The position numbers were made by a program, and so were the translations under genes. The notes beneath the pieces are model-generated. The model had not been told where the DNA came from. It ran no database searches and saw only the letters and a program-made list of their open reading frames with translations. DNA of 64,000 nt, taken from Pleodorina starrii (lineage: Eukaryota > Chlorophyta > Chlorophyceae > Chlamydomonadales > Volvocaceae). How positions within the stretch are numbered: position 1 is the stretch's first letter; each line of letters starts with the position of its first letter. The stretch spans positions 5,146,001 to 5,210,000 of the forward strand of contig BRXU01000001.1 of NCBI GenBank assembly GCA_030267565.1. Reading direction: 5' to 3'. Positions 28,570-40,028 of this stretch are shown one piece after another.

Positions 28570-30630
28570 GTTGACTTTATGCAGAACTAGCCGGCAGCGA
28601 AACTCATTCGGGAGTGCCGACCGTGGTGAGGGACCGCGGACCGGTGCGCTTGTAGGTCGTACTATTTTGGAAAATAGTACGGCACGCATTCTCCAGCGCT
28701 GTTCAAAGGCACTCCGGCCTCGCCGGACAAATTTTGCCAAATGCCTCGCTCGGGCCCGCAATCCAGTATAGAAATGTATAACGTATTAGAGTTGTTAGAG
28801 GCATAAGGCCTGAAACGGCACATAGGCAAACTTGATCGGCCCAGATTCACGCACGGCTTCCCCTGCTGAGGCCACGCCGACGTCCAGAAGCCTTTTCGAC
28901 TGGGCCGCCCCCGCAGAGACTTTCATCCTATGCTAAATGGCATTCATAGGACCGGCAGACGATGACTAGCGAGGTCTTGGGCTTGTTTCCGGGGTAGATG
29001 CCAACAACATTTTGGCTCGTATGGCCAGACTAAATCAAAGTAATTGATCACGCTGCCTCCAATGTCAAGGGTAAACTATTTTTGAATTATTGGCCGGGTT
29101 ACTTTTCCCGCTTAGGACCGCACAGTTCCGGACGGACATCCGATAGCTTTTCCCAGCCGCGGGGCCACAGCCGCGGGTACGGCCCAGCCGCGGGGACACA
29201 CGGGTGGCCCGACGCATCGCAGCCTACTAACGGGCTTTTGCGCCCCGTCCGGCCCCCCTTCGGCCACCCACCCACACACACTCGTACGTCCTCCCTTCTG
29301 TGGTATCATGCCATGTAGCGGCCCATTCCAGCGTTTCGCGATGAGCGCTTGCCCGGCGAGCCATGTGGACTTGCACTCCAGCCGCGGGTCAGTTGTTATC
29401 GGTGTTCCCTGCATTCAAAAGACCTGGTACGAGATCCCTCATTGCATACCACGCGTTTAATCATTACGGACCAGTGGATCATCTGGGTAACTGTTATAGA
29501 TTGCTGCTGCCGACGGCTATCCTATGGGGCATTTGCCCTTGCAATGGCTGTTCCTGGACCAGGAATCCTGGTGCACTGCAGTCCCACGGCATTTGGTTTT
29601 CGGATTAAGGTGCGGGTCCCAGTGACCCGTTTGGGCTTTAATGCGACGCGGATCAGCCGTACAGAACGTAGTCAAGGCAGGTGAAGGTATTCAGAGTGAG
29701 CGGGCTCGTTGCTGACAGTCGAAGACGGTGAGGCAAGACGGTGCGCCATGCCGGGTCTGCGCAGCGGCAAAGGACAAGAGAAAGGGCCATGTCCAACGGA
29801 GAGTGTTCCGCGGTAGTCCTGCCCAGTTGCCGGGGCGCACAGCCAAGGTCTGACGGCCTTCGCGCCAACGGAATTGTGCCATACCAGTGTTTCGTGCAGA
29901 AATCTCTCCACCACGTTCACAACGGCTGAGGCCGGCGACAACCTGCGCTTGACGCCTTACAAAGGCGTGCCGAATGCCAACAGCACACCCCCGCCGCCGA
30001 AAAAATCACGTATAGGGATGCGATGAGTTACGTGTAGCACTGCATTGCAGCTACTTTGTTGCTTGTTGCGACAAACAAAACCGGCCGTGGCCACCGGTAA
30101 GTCCCTGCATACATTTCAACCCTTGCAGATCCGAACTGGCACCGAAAGACACGAACCAACCATTGCGAGGACACATTTCGATATATGCTAACAACGAGCC
30201 GACACGCGCTCACTGTACGCGAAGGACAAGCTCCCGGGCAGCGCCTTGCAACGGCTATAACGCATGAACCAACTGCGAGGCTATCATGCCCAGTGTCCGT
30301 TCTTACCCCCTCGATCTTCTCCGCAACAGTGAACCGCAAAGCACGGCTTCGAAACCCAGCGTCTGCTCCCACGTCCCGCCCAAGAGCCGACAATCCATGC
30401 GTCCGACTTGGCAAAAGCGAACTATAGCGCAATACCAAAAAACGCGCACAAGGAAGAAAACCGCCCCTCTGTATAAAGGCCTGGCACGGCATTCGCGCCC
30501 CGAAACAAAATTAGTATAGCTGGCGGGATACTTGCATTCCCTTCATACACGGTAAGGTTGTAATGTAATTGCGCAATACGACCCGCATCTCAAGCCCGCT
30601 GCTTCCGCCCTGGCGCCTGCTGACACGAAG

Positions 30631-31388
30631 CTAGACCGCGGCGGCGCCCTGCGCGTTCCTCCAGGCGTCAAGGAGCGTCTTCGCCTCGTCCTTGTACTTC
30701 TGCTGCTCTTCCGGAGCCAGCGCCTTCCATTGTTGTCCCATCAGCGCGCCCACCTCCATGACTGTCTTTCCGGGGTTCGCCTTCACGACAGCGGCGCGAT
30801 TCTTCTTCACAAAGAGGATATAAGCTCCGGGCGGACGCGCCTTCGCCTTCTCCTCGGCCTTCACCACAGCCTGCAAAACGTCGACAGCGAGACGTCAGTT
30901 CAAATTACCGCTCGAATTACTTGAACCACTAACATGGAATAACCTAAGCATACACAATAGTATTTGTGTCGTAACCAAGGTTTGCCAATGAACAACGCAG
31001 CCGCCCACTGTCGAGATCGAGCCCCTCCCTCCAGGAGCGAAAAGACCCGGCTTACTCGTTTCGCGGCCACTGCAGCCTTGAGTTTCGCAGCCTCGGCCTC
31101 ATATGGCGCCTTGACAGCGTTCGAAGCCGACAGCCATTGCTCGCGGACCTTCTGGCTCGCAGCGGTGAAGGACAACGTAGGGGCCTCCTTCTTCACCATC
31201 GGAAACACGTCTTTCACAAACAAGTTGAAGGCCGAAGGGGCGCGTTTCAGCTCAGGGTTCTTGACATCCTTGGCCGCGGCTTTCGCAGACGCCTTCTTCG
31301 GAACGCTCGGAAGCTCCTGTCCGCTCCTTGCTGCTGCCACGCAGTATGTCCGGCGGGCAACGGAAGTGCAGCGCACAAGTGAACGCAT
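30631..31388 (-). CDS. Mitochondrial two-HMG-box DNA-packaging protein (TFAM/Abf2-like)
   Basis: Exons are 31388-31056 and 30870-30631, joined in phase 0 over a 185-nt intron, giving 190 residues. The N-terminus (MRSLVRCTSVARRTY) is rich in Arg and Ser and lacks acidic residues, a typical mitochondrial presequence. HMG box 1 spans about residues 52-108 (PELKRAPSAFNLFVKDVFP, then VREQWLSASNAVKAPYEAEA). Box 2 spans about 120-182 (ARPPGAYILFVKKNRAAVV, then GQQWKALAPEEQQKYKDEAK). Both boxes keep the Pro/aromatic start and the central Trp. Tandem boxes behind a presequence are the layout of mitochondrial nucleoid proteins that bend and compact mtDNA (family knowledge). Targeting is inferred; a plastid location is a weaker alternative. 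The gene is divergent from the BRCA1/BARD1-like gene. Confidence 0.85.
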
Positions 31389-31774
31389 TGTGACTTGTCC
31401 CGGAAGTCGACAGTGGAGCCGTGTGAAATGGAGGCGGCTTTGTAGTAAGAATTGAAACAAGCTGAAGATGTGTGTCATGTGCGGAAGAACATGCATACGT
31501 ATTGGTTCCAACGTCCCGCGCGCGAAATGGTTTCGGCGCCAACCATTGCGCCTCAAGCCTGAGCAACGCCAGTCGGTGTAAGCAGTAGACACCTCTCAAG
31601 CAAAACAAAGAAGACAGGTGGCACAGGGTTCTCGTCTACTTGCCATCTGTTGTAGTCATAGCCGATGCCACATATAACACACGTGTTGACGGGCATCTGT
31701 GCAAATCAATGACATCAGCTTGCAGTTCATCGACAAACATGTAGCTAAACTTGGTGTGCATGCACTAAAACATC
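31389..31774. promoter_or_regulatory. Divergent intergenic region (shared promoter)
   Basis: Only 386 bp separate the start codons of the HMG-box gene (minus) and the BRCA1/BARD1-like gene (plus). Both 5' UTRs and core promoters must lie here unless upstream non-coding exons exist. The sequence is less GC-rich than the flanking exons. No canonical TATA box is obvious. Coordinated expression of mtDNA packaging and DNA-damage functions is possible but inferred only from the arrangement. Confidence 0.55.
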
Positions 31775-34700
31775 ATGTGTGCGAGGCCTGACATCGGGGC
31801 GCTCCAAGCAGCTTGCAGCGCCTTTCTGGACGAGTGCAAGTGCCCGTTATGGTGCGTATCCTGCCTCGCCGACACTGTGCAGCGGTGATGAGGGGTTCAG
31901 TTACGCTGTGTTTCACCTGCCATCGTGCAGTGGTTTACCCTGGCGAGATGCTTCCACCTTTCCCTGTGGGCACACTTTCTGCTAGTAAGTCAGAAGGGCG
32001 GCGTGCATATGTTACCTGCGTGTGCTCGATGAGGGAGTGGATTTGACATTGGGATGCGTGATGCGTGGATTAAGGCACAATAGGCTGTTGGTGCACACGC
32101 TACTGACCCCCCGTATCAACCGGCGGAAGGCACTGGACACATTGCTGTAGTTAGGCCTCCACCGTCAATTTCCGGTTTGTGTGAAGCCCACAAACGGGGC
32201 GTGCCCAACGGCGCGCTCATGCCTGTGCGTCCCCGTGTCAGCGACTGCGCTATCGCGACGCTTGAAGGCCCCGGCATCAGCCAGTCCGAGTGCCCGACAT
32301 GCAAGGCCAAGTATTGGAAAAAGGATTTAAAGAGCAACCCCTACATGGGGTCTGTTCTTGAGCACGCCCGGAAGATCCTTGGCGCCGCAGGTAGGTCACT
32401 GCCGTGTTCGAATAAAACCGAACACGCGCGCGCGTGGGCAGGTTCAATCTCCGGACCGGGGTTTGGACCTTGTTCTTAGCAGTCTCACGTCATGTGCCAA
32501 GGGCACGTAAGCATATGTTTGCAGCAAAGATGATGAGTGGTGAAACCCTCCTAGCACCCGTTCCTAGCCTGCGCAGCACCGAAACATGCGACCCTATGTG
32601 CGCGTGCTTCCCGTTTCCATGCCACCTGAGCCCCGACCATCACAGCTGTGACCCACTGTAATACCGCACCTGCCATCGCACGCCGCACCCTCCCATTAGC
32701 GCTACAAGCGACCGCAACTGCTGGTCGTGGCGGCGACGGCGATGGCAACGAGGCCGCCGCCGACAGCAATTCGGGCAGCGACAACGCATCCAGGGGCGAC
32801 GTGTACGCTGGCTATACCCTCGCTGCTGGGTTCACCGGGAACGGCGCTCCTAGCCGCGCAGAGCAAGCCAGCAACTGGACCGGCGCCGCAGCCTTGGGGG
32901 CAGGGGGGCATGCGGCCAACGGCGAGTCGCGCGGTGGGGTTCCACGTCGCCCTTCGCCCGGTCTTGTTAAGGACAGCTGGCCGGGGCACCCTCCGCCCGG
33001 CGCCGATGGCGCTGGGCCAGCTGCGTGCGCCAGCCCTCGGGAGCCGCACCATGCGCGGCTGCTCCACCAGCCAGCACAAGCCTGGTCGCCAGTGCCCCAA
33101 CCGGCGCCGGCGCCGCAAGGCCCCACTGCATTGCCCTCCTTGGGAGCGGTGCAGTCAGTTCAAAGCAGACTACCTGGCGGGGTTCTGGGCCAGGGAGGGG
33201 CCTCACCATTGGCGCAGGCGGGCGCACATCAGCATTCGACGGGGTTAATGCAGCCAGCCAAGGAGATGCACCGGAGGGAGGAGGCGACCGCTGCTTCAGC
33301 AGCAGCTGCCGCTGCAGCTGCAGCTGCCGTTGCCGCTGCCGGCGCAGCGCGACCTTTGCATCTGGACAGAGGCGGGAGCGCCGGCACGGCCTGTTCGCTG
33401 CTTGCCGCCGCGGAGCAGCATGCAGCGGCGACCTCGGCTCAGCTCGAACCCGGCCCTGCCGCCGCGGAAAGGGCCCCAGCGTCGGAGCAGCGGCGGGTTG
33501 CTCCTGTCATGGGTCAGGCCAGCCACTTCGCCACGCCGAACGCCGTAGCCCAGCGAGCTGCGGCCGGCACGGGGCAGAGGCTGCCTTACACGCCGCCAGC
33601 ACCAAACCCTCCGGCCCTTGGCCATGCGGCCGCTGCCGCCGGTGGAAGCGGGCGGCACGGCGATGTGGCGCCCGTCGAACGGGGCGCACCACCGGCTCTG
33701 CCGCGGCCGCCCGCTGGCGGCGTGTCCGCCGCACCGTTTGGGGTTGGCGGCGCGGGGTTTGCGGCCTTCGGCTCGCACCCGCTCTGCGCCGTCGGCTCGG
33801 CCGCCATCGCGACGCCGAATGCGCAGCTGGTCTCACAGCCGCGCTCGCAGGCCGGCACCGGTTGGGCACTGCCCTCCAACGGACTGCCCGCCGCCGGCGG
33901 GGGCACGGGCTGTGGCCGCCAGCTGCCTGGCTCAGTCGTCAGCATCCGGCGGGGAACCCCCAGTGTCAATAATGCCTACCTCGACTTCCACTCGCTGCTG
34001 GAGCAACCCATGTGCTGCGCTGCGGTCCGCCGACCCACGGGTCATTCGGACGCCTTAGGTCGCGGCGGTGGCGACGGCGGCGGCGGGGTGGCGGTGTGCG
34101 AGGAGCCTGGCTGGCTGGAGGAGTTCCGGGAGGTCGCCTGGCTGCGGCGTCTGGCGATGCTACCGGGGCCGACGGAGCAGGAGCGGGAAGCGCTAGAATT
34201 TGAGCTGAGCATCGTGGGAATGTTTTTGGGGGAGCTACGGAGCATGATTGGGGAGCTCGAGGCGGAAAGCGACGGCGGCGTCGTGGCAGTAACGGCGGGG
34301 GGTGGGGTGCTGGCGGTGGCGGGGTTGGAAGCGGCTTGCGCGCCGAGCCTCCACCACCTGGGTGGTGGTGACGGCGTGGGACCGGCGGGGGGCGGCGATG
34401 TGTCCGGGGGCCGCGAGGCTCAGTGCGGCGGCAGCGTGGGTGGTGTTCCGCAACAGAGCAGTGCGGCGGGCGCTGAGCACATCGGCGCAATGGAAGGGGA
34501 CGGCGCGGCGGGGTTCCAGCGCCGAGGGCAGGGCGCCGCGCACGCGCCGCTGCCCGAAGACGGGAGGATAAACCAGCCCGCAGCCGCATCCCCGCAGCCG
34601 CTGCCGTCACAGCAGCAGGGGCGACAGCAGCAGCAGCAGCAGGTGGAGTTCCCAGAATGGCAGCGTGGGGTCCAGGGAGCTGGGCATGCGCCGGCCGTGG

Positions 34701-37700
34701 CTGTTCCCGAACGGCTTCATGAGGCTCCAGCAGACCTGGTCGCTGTGGATGTCGAGGAGATGAATGCCCGCCACGGATCGGCCGCCATGGGCCCTTCTGG
34801 CCACGGCGGCGCCTGCAATCTGGGCGCGGTCGGGCCGCAGGACAAGGGCGACCGGCCGCAGCCCGCATCCGGCGACGGCGAAAGCGGCAGTCGGGAGATC
34901 GAGGGCTGGCGCGCAAAGCAGTCCACAGCGCAGGGAACGCCGCCGCCGTCTTGCAACCTGGCCTTGCGCCGCGCGCCGGGAGGGGCAGCATCGGCCGGTT
35001 CCGACGAGGACAATGTGGGTCGTGGGCCGCGCTGCAAACGTGCGCGGACGGAGGCGGCCGGAGGCGCACGGGCAGCGGCCGAACCGGCGGGGGCCGTGCG
35101 GGCGGCCCCAGCGGCGGCGGCGGCGGGAGGGCTGCGGACGACGTCTCCGGAACCCGGGGCGCTTGCCGCCGCCGCACAGCCCGTCACCGGCGTTGTCGAA
35201 CATAGCCATGGTGGGAGGAGGACGGGCGCAGCGGCTGGCTGCGGCGATGGTGGCGATGGCACGGCTGCCGTGGGGTGTCCCACCTCGGAAGCAGGTCGCG
35301 GCATCGTCACGGCGCGGCTGCAGGGTGAGAGCAGTGTAGGCCAACCAAGTTTGACTGTGCAGCGCGAGTCCTGCCTCTTGCCCTCCCAAGGCGGTCGGCG
35401 CGGCTGGGGTGCGTGCGAAGAGTGCGGCCGACCGAAGCGCAGACTGCTGGCGGGAGCGCGGGTGCGCTTGTGTACGCAGATGCGCTAAGGCCAGCCCCAC
35501 TGTGTCCGTTGGATGGTTTGGGCCCGCAGGTGCGCCGCACGCGGCGAGCACTCTTGCCGCGCCGGAGTCTCCGCTGGCGCACCGAGCACCATCGCCCGTC
35601 CCGTGTCCCCAGCAGCAGCAGCAGGAGCCCGAGCACCAGGTGGGGCAGGGTGTAACGCCGAGGTCATAGGTGCCGTACAGTCGGTTAGCATAAAGCCTAA
35701 GAAAGGCGTCGCACAGCAACTCGAGTAGCCTTTGCTCCGCCCAAGCACTACATTGGTATCGAGACCAGTACTGTCGTACAGTCTCTCAGAGGTCGTCAGT
35801 TCGATCCCTGGTACACGTGGAAAGGCTTCCACTCCAGAAAACCTTGCAAATTAATGCTAGAGGCACGTATGCCGCGGCATGACCTGACTTGGGAAGTTGT
35901 CCACCCCAATGCCGAAGACCTGGCTAAGACCCCAGGCATGCAAAGGTGGTGAAAGGCGGAGTGGACTGTGCACAGACACTGCGAAGACGCAGTGAGGACC
36001 GAGGACGTTCCCTTCAGAGGGGGGGAATGTAACGCCGAGGTCATAGGTGCCGTACAGTCGGCTAGCATAAAGCCTAAGAAAGGCGTCGCACAGCAACTCG
36101 AGTAGCCTTTGCTCCGCCCAAGCACTACACAGGGCGGCTAACTTTCGTTGTATGAGATACAGGCGCCTGCGGGCGGGAGCAAGGTTTGGCGGGTGCGCGG
36201 CAAGGCGGGACTGCGGGACTGCAACGCGCAGGCAGACTAGGGCACACGAAGGGCAGCGGCAGGAGTCGTTGCCCTTCCTGAGCCAAGGCCGCCGCGTCTC
36301 AGGGCTGATCCGACCTCGTTTTCGAAAGCTTGGGTGCAGCGGGAAGGGGCCGGGACGCGAAATTGAAGGACTTGGGGTGCTCCGCAGAGTTATGGATTGG
36401 ATGTCATGCTAAATCGTGTCGTGTACGTGTTTGCATGCAGGCCGGCGGCCAGGCCAACGCGCGACGGCGGCACGAAAAGGCGCCAGCCAACAAGCGCCAC
36501 CGATCTGAGCCGCTCCCTCAACCCCAACCCCTGGAGCCGCTTTCCCTGAACCCGTTGGCACCACCGCCACAGCAGCAGATGCAGATGCAGAAGCAGCCAC
36601 TGCCACAGCAGCTGACGAACTTGCCTGCCGGCGGCCAGCGGCAGGCGCGCCGCGCAAAAGCGCGCGAGCGCGGCTCCGCAGCGGCAGCAGCGGCAGCGGC
36701 GGCGGCACCAATGCCAGGGGTGGAGCTCGCGGCCCCTGGGCCGGCCGGCCGTCGCGCCAAGCCGCTGTACCTGCTGTCAACCACGCTGTCGCCGGAGGAG
36801 AGGGCGCGGCTGAAGGAGCTGACGCGGCGCGTGCGGGGACTGGAGCTGCTCGGCGACGTGCAACAGTAAGCCAGCGGTACTAATTAGGGTCGGGCGGCGG
36901 CGTGTGGCAGCGTTTCGTGGGCGCGTGGCGGCAGGTGTAGCGGTGGACGAGCGGTGTGAGAGGGCGGGGTGCATTGGGGTCGCGGAGAGTGGCATTGCGG
37001 TCGGGGAGGGTGGCCACCGTCACCACGTGTCTGGGTCTGTGGGTTCAGGTCTGGTGGCGTGCTCGCATATGTGCACAGGGCTCGCGGTTGGTGTTGTACA
37101 ACCCCAACCGGACGACGACGCCTCCCCTTCTGCCCTCCACAAGGTTTGCAGTTTACTCCCAGCCTAGCACCTCGTGTCACTGATGTTCGTTATGGCCGCC
37201 ATGCCGGGGTTTGTAGAGGGCTGGTTGCTTGCTGCAACCAGTACCCATGACACATGTCACTCTTCGACCCCTGCGCTCCTTTCCCTCTTAGGCAGCTGAC
37301 TCATCTGGTGGTGAGCCTCAACTCGGAAGGCCAGGTGATGGGGCGCACCATCAAATACCTCCGCGCGGTCATCCAGGGCTGCTGGGTGGTTGGCATGGCT
37401 TGGGTGGACGCCTGCCTCGCCGCCGGCCGGCTGCTGCCCGAGGGACCCTTTGAGGCGACGGTGAGAGACCGCGAAGGGGTAGCCAGGGGAAGCGCGTTGA
37501 AATGCGGTGGTGCGATGGTGGTGCGTGCGGCGTGCGGCGTCCGCGCCTGGCTTGCGCGATCAGGGCTCTTCAATTGCCCCAATCACAGGGGCCCCGGGCT
37601 GCTGGGCCCCGTTGGTGCCAAGGGCCCCGTTGTCTGGCGGCCGACGGATCCATACTTTTACTGTCCATCTCTCCCCAGGGCGACACGGTGCACCCGGGCA

Positions 37701-38726
37701 CGCCCGCAATCACGCGGCTACGGCCGGAACGCGGGGACCCGCCACTCTTCAGCGGCCTCCGCTTCTGCGTCATGTACCTCAAGGGCACCTTTGATGGTGA
37801 GATGCTGCCTGCTTGCCGCCATCCGTGGCTTCACCTGTGTCCAACATGAGACCACTGCTACCTTCCCGCCCGACTGTCTCCAGTCGTGCTACAACTGTTT
37901 TGTGTACCCCTCCGTGCTGGCACCCGACCGCACGGTGCCTGTGCAGGGGGCATCACCAAGCCCGAACTGGAGGCGTTGCTGCAGGCGGCGGGCGGCACGC
38001 TGGTCCGCCGCCCCGCGAACCGCGCCGCGGCCGCTGGCGGCGGCAACGCCGCACCCGCAGCCGCGCCGGTGACTGCAGCTGCAGCGTTGTTCGGCGCTGC
38101 GGCCGCGTCCGACTTGTACGACACCACCGGCCTGTGCACGCAGCAGCAGCAGATGGCTTCGCAGCAGCAGCAGCAGGAGGAGAGGGGCGCGGGCGGGAGC
38201 CCGCTCCCGGCCGGGATGCCGCCGGTGTTTGTGCTGGTGACTCCGGAAGTCAACGTGGATGCGGCACGCATCGTCCGCGAATGGGGCTGTGCGCCCATCA
38301 AGACCTCCTGGGTCTATGATTGCGTGAGTGCCGGCGCAGGGGGCGGGTGCACGTGCTCGCCGAAGTGTGCCACACGCTCGATGGTTTGTCACGTTGCTGG
38401 ATGCCAGCCCGCGTGTGCGTGCGTGCGTGCGTGCCTGCTGCGGCTGCCAGCACGTTGGGCACCTGGGGCGTCAGCGGAAATGGAGAAGGATGCGGCTAGC
38501 ACTGCGCGGCGCGGGGACATGCTGCAGGGCGTCAGCATGTAACCCTTGCACCGGCGCATTCGCGAATTCCCGAGCCTGCAAGGGCCACTTAGCCCGGCCA
38601 GATGTCTGGAGGGGGCACTGAAGACCCATCACCCCCTCCCCGCAGATTTCACACTACACGCTGCTGCCGCCGGAGGCCTTCAGGTCTGGTCACGAGCCGT
38701 ACAGCAGCGCAACGGACACATCCTGA
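31775..38726 (+). CDS. BRCA1/BARD1-like RING and tandem-BRCT protein
   Basis: The model of ten exons is 31775-31851, 31931-31984, 32242-32390, 32646-35324, 35530-35639, 36441-36865, 37292-37460, 37679-37796, 37947-38323 and 38646-38726. All phases match, giving 1412 residues. An N-terminal C3HC4 RING is built from three exons: CPLC, 11 residues, CGHTFCYDC, then ECPTC, followed by a helix (NPYMGSVLEHARKIL) as in BRCA1/BARD1. A long disordered Ala/Gly/Gln/Pro linker follows. BRCT1 begins KPLYLLSTTLSPEE, with GRTIKYLRAVIQGCWVV aligning to the phosphopeptide-pocket Ser and Lys region. BRCT2 ends APIKTSWVYDC. The family forms RING heterodimer ubiquitin ligases in homologous-recombination repair. 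The sequence does not settle BRCA1 versus BARD1. I see no plant-type extended PHD domain. The exon 4 donor (35324/35325) is preferred over one at 35471. Confidence 0.85.
35651..35752 (+). repeat. 5' LTR of TRIM
   Basis: 102-bp direct repeat beginning TGTAACGCCGAGG and ending AAGCACTACA; 101/102 identical to the copy at 36028-36129. Confidence 0.95.
35754..35770 (+). other. Putative primer-binding site of TRIM
   Basis: TGGTATCGAGACCAG begins with the TGG complementary to a tRNA 3' CCA end and resembles initiator-Met-type PBS sequences of plant LTR elements (TGGTATC). The priming tRNA is not identified. Confidence 0.7.
36016..36027 (+). other. Polypurine tract of TRIM
   Basis: An uninterrupted purine run ending immediately at the 3' LTR, the expected plus-strand primer position. 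Confidence 0.85.
36028..36129 (+). repeat. 3' LTR of TRIM
   Basis: Partner of the 35651-35752 repeat, followed by the CAGGG target duplication. The single difference suggests a fairly recent insertion. Confidence 0.95.
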
Positions 38727-40028
38727 TGCTGGACTGCACCCCAAGCGACGTCCGGATGTGTCGCCCTGTCCGGTTGGCTGGCAGGGCTCTCCCGGAAGCG
38801 CCAAGCGAAGTGCAGAGTGGCTGCGCGCCATCAATCATCGTGGCGCTCCTGTCGTTAATGGCTTATAGGGTTAACGTGACTGCGGGGGAGGGGCGGTGCG
38901 CCAAGGCTCACTTTGGCGCACCGCATGGCAATGACATTCTTTTCGCTATCGGCGTAGCAGGTTGCTGGCGCCTGCTGGCTTTGCGGGCTTCGTACTTACC
39001 GCAGTCACAGGCGGCAAGCAGGCATGTATCAGTATTGCAGCGCGGGCCGCCATTACCTGTGCGAGGACTGTGTGCCTTCGGGATTTTGAATGCACGCCCT
39101 TGCAGTAAACTAGATTTCATTTTCCATTCAAAATAGGGCCGTACTCTCGACCAGTACAATCGTCGCATGACTGAATGTGCATGGCACCCATGACGGGCAT
39201 GTGTGCTCGCTCGGTGTCGGGTTTGGCCGGGTTTGGCCGGAGGGGTGCTCAAAATGGCTGACGGCAAATGAAACATGGAGAGAGGCTGATGGAGGGACAG
39301 ATGTGTCGTCGGCACCCGACGTACGCTGGTCGTCCTGGCGTCCTTGACGCAGCAGTGCAGGGTTGCCCTAGTTGGCTCCTTTTCCCCCAATTGAACTTCA
39401 GCCCTCTGCTGTGGGCGCTCGCTGCCTGAGGGTTTCAGTTAAGTCTGGCTCTTCCGGGTTGTGTCTCTGGTTGCTTGGACTCTTCGTCCGCGGCCTGGGC
39501 TTCAGCCGGGGCAGTGTCACGTCGGTCAGATGCGGTCCACCGGTACACCACTCTCACCACTGATCCTTGGGGTCAACTGCAGAACGGTTCCTTCATTCGC
39601 AGCTATTAACAAACAATATTTGATTCGTTACAGATACTCTACAGATTGGTTACAATACTTTGGTTAACCTGTAGGGTGCGGAAGTGTGTCGACGCACCGG
39701 CGGGCTATCAGGACATGGACTGCGGTGTCCCGGGGGTCACAATATGTTCTACGCGGTCCTTGGTGTCGGTTGACCTCATGATGGACAATTGCGACGTATT
39801 TGTCAGCTTTATAATACAGAGAACAGCGGCCGGCATCTGCGCATCTCGAGAAGCGTGGCATGCATGCCGTGTTGCCGTGCACCCGTGCTCATAATGTTCA
39901 GATGTTCTATGCGCGCGCGCGGGCTTGCGCACAAAGTCAAGTTCGTGTCAACATCATGTAACTCACCTTTATTGAACAACGGACCGATGTAGTTGGTCAA
40001 ACTAGCACGCGTGACCAATTTGTCAATC
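38727..40028. other. Intergenic spacer with 3' UTR of the BRCA1/BARD1-like gene
   Basis: No coding feature recognised. A TGTAA occurs at 39957-39961, only about 70 bp before the next start codon, so its use as the upstream gene's polyadenylation signal is uncertain. The rest shows nothing distinctive. Confidence 0.5.

Larger units (their letters stand above)
23838..30630. other. Gene-poor interval
   Basis: About 6.8 kb between the giant gene and the HMG-box gene. I found no convincing conserved protein, no LTR pair and no RNA gene. Open frames near 24.3-25.7 kb (minus), 25.7-26.2 kb (plus) and 27.35-27.95 kb (both strands) are uninterrupted for 110-190 codons. They show no recognisable motif and similar-length frames exist on the opposite strand. 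A C-rich low-complexity tract lies at about 26399-26451, and AT-rich patches at about 26.29-26.35 and 28.09-28.14 kb. One possible two-exon gene (28281-28569, minus) is listed separately. The interval adjacent to 23837 should contain the promoter of the giant gene; no TATA-like element stands out. Confidence 0.5.
35651..36129 (+). mobile_element. TRIM (terminal-repeat retrotransposon in miniature)
   Basis: A complete 479-bp non-autonomous LTR element. Two 102-bp LTRs (35651-35752 and 36028-36129) start TGTAAC and end CTACA, and differ at one base (T/C at LTR position 36). A primer-binding-like site TGGTATCGAGACC starts two bases after the 5' LTR. A purine tract (AGAGGGGGGGAA) abuts the 3' LTR. 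The 5-bp duplication CAGGG flanks it on both sides (35646-35650 and 36130-36134). The 275-bp interior has no coding potential. It must be mobilised by an autonomous element not seen here. It lies 11 nt downstream of a donor in the BRCA1/BARD1-like gene; removing it with one TSD copy leaves a 316-nt intron. Confidence 0.95.

Noticed and set aside
31852..31882. 31-nt intron in the RING coding region
   Set aside because: Using the next acceptor (31930/31931) gives a normal 79-nt intron and the exact 11-residue Cys spacing of BRCA1-type RINGs.
33966..35177. 403-codon minus-strand open frame opposite the BRCA1/BARD1-like linker exon
   Set aside because: Pro/Arg-rich shadow of the GC-rich sense exon, without motif or splice logic.
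35415..35488. CEECGRPKRRLL...LC as a zinc motif or PHD remnant in the BRCA1/BARD1-like gene
   Set aside because: A better GTGAGA donor at 35325 with matching phase places this in an intron; the alternative donor at 35471 would give a 58-nt intron.
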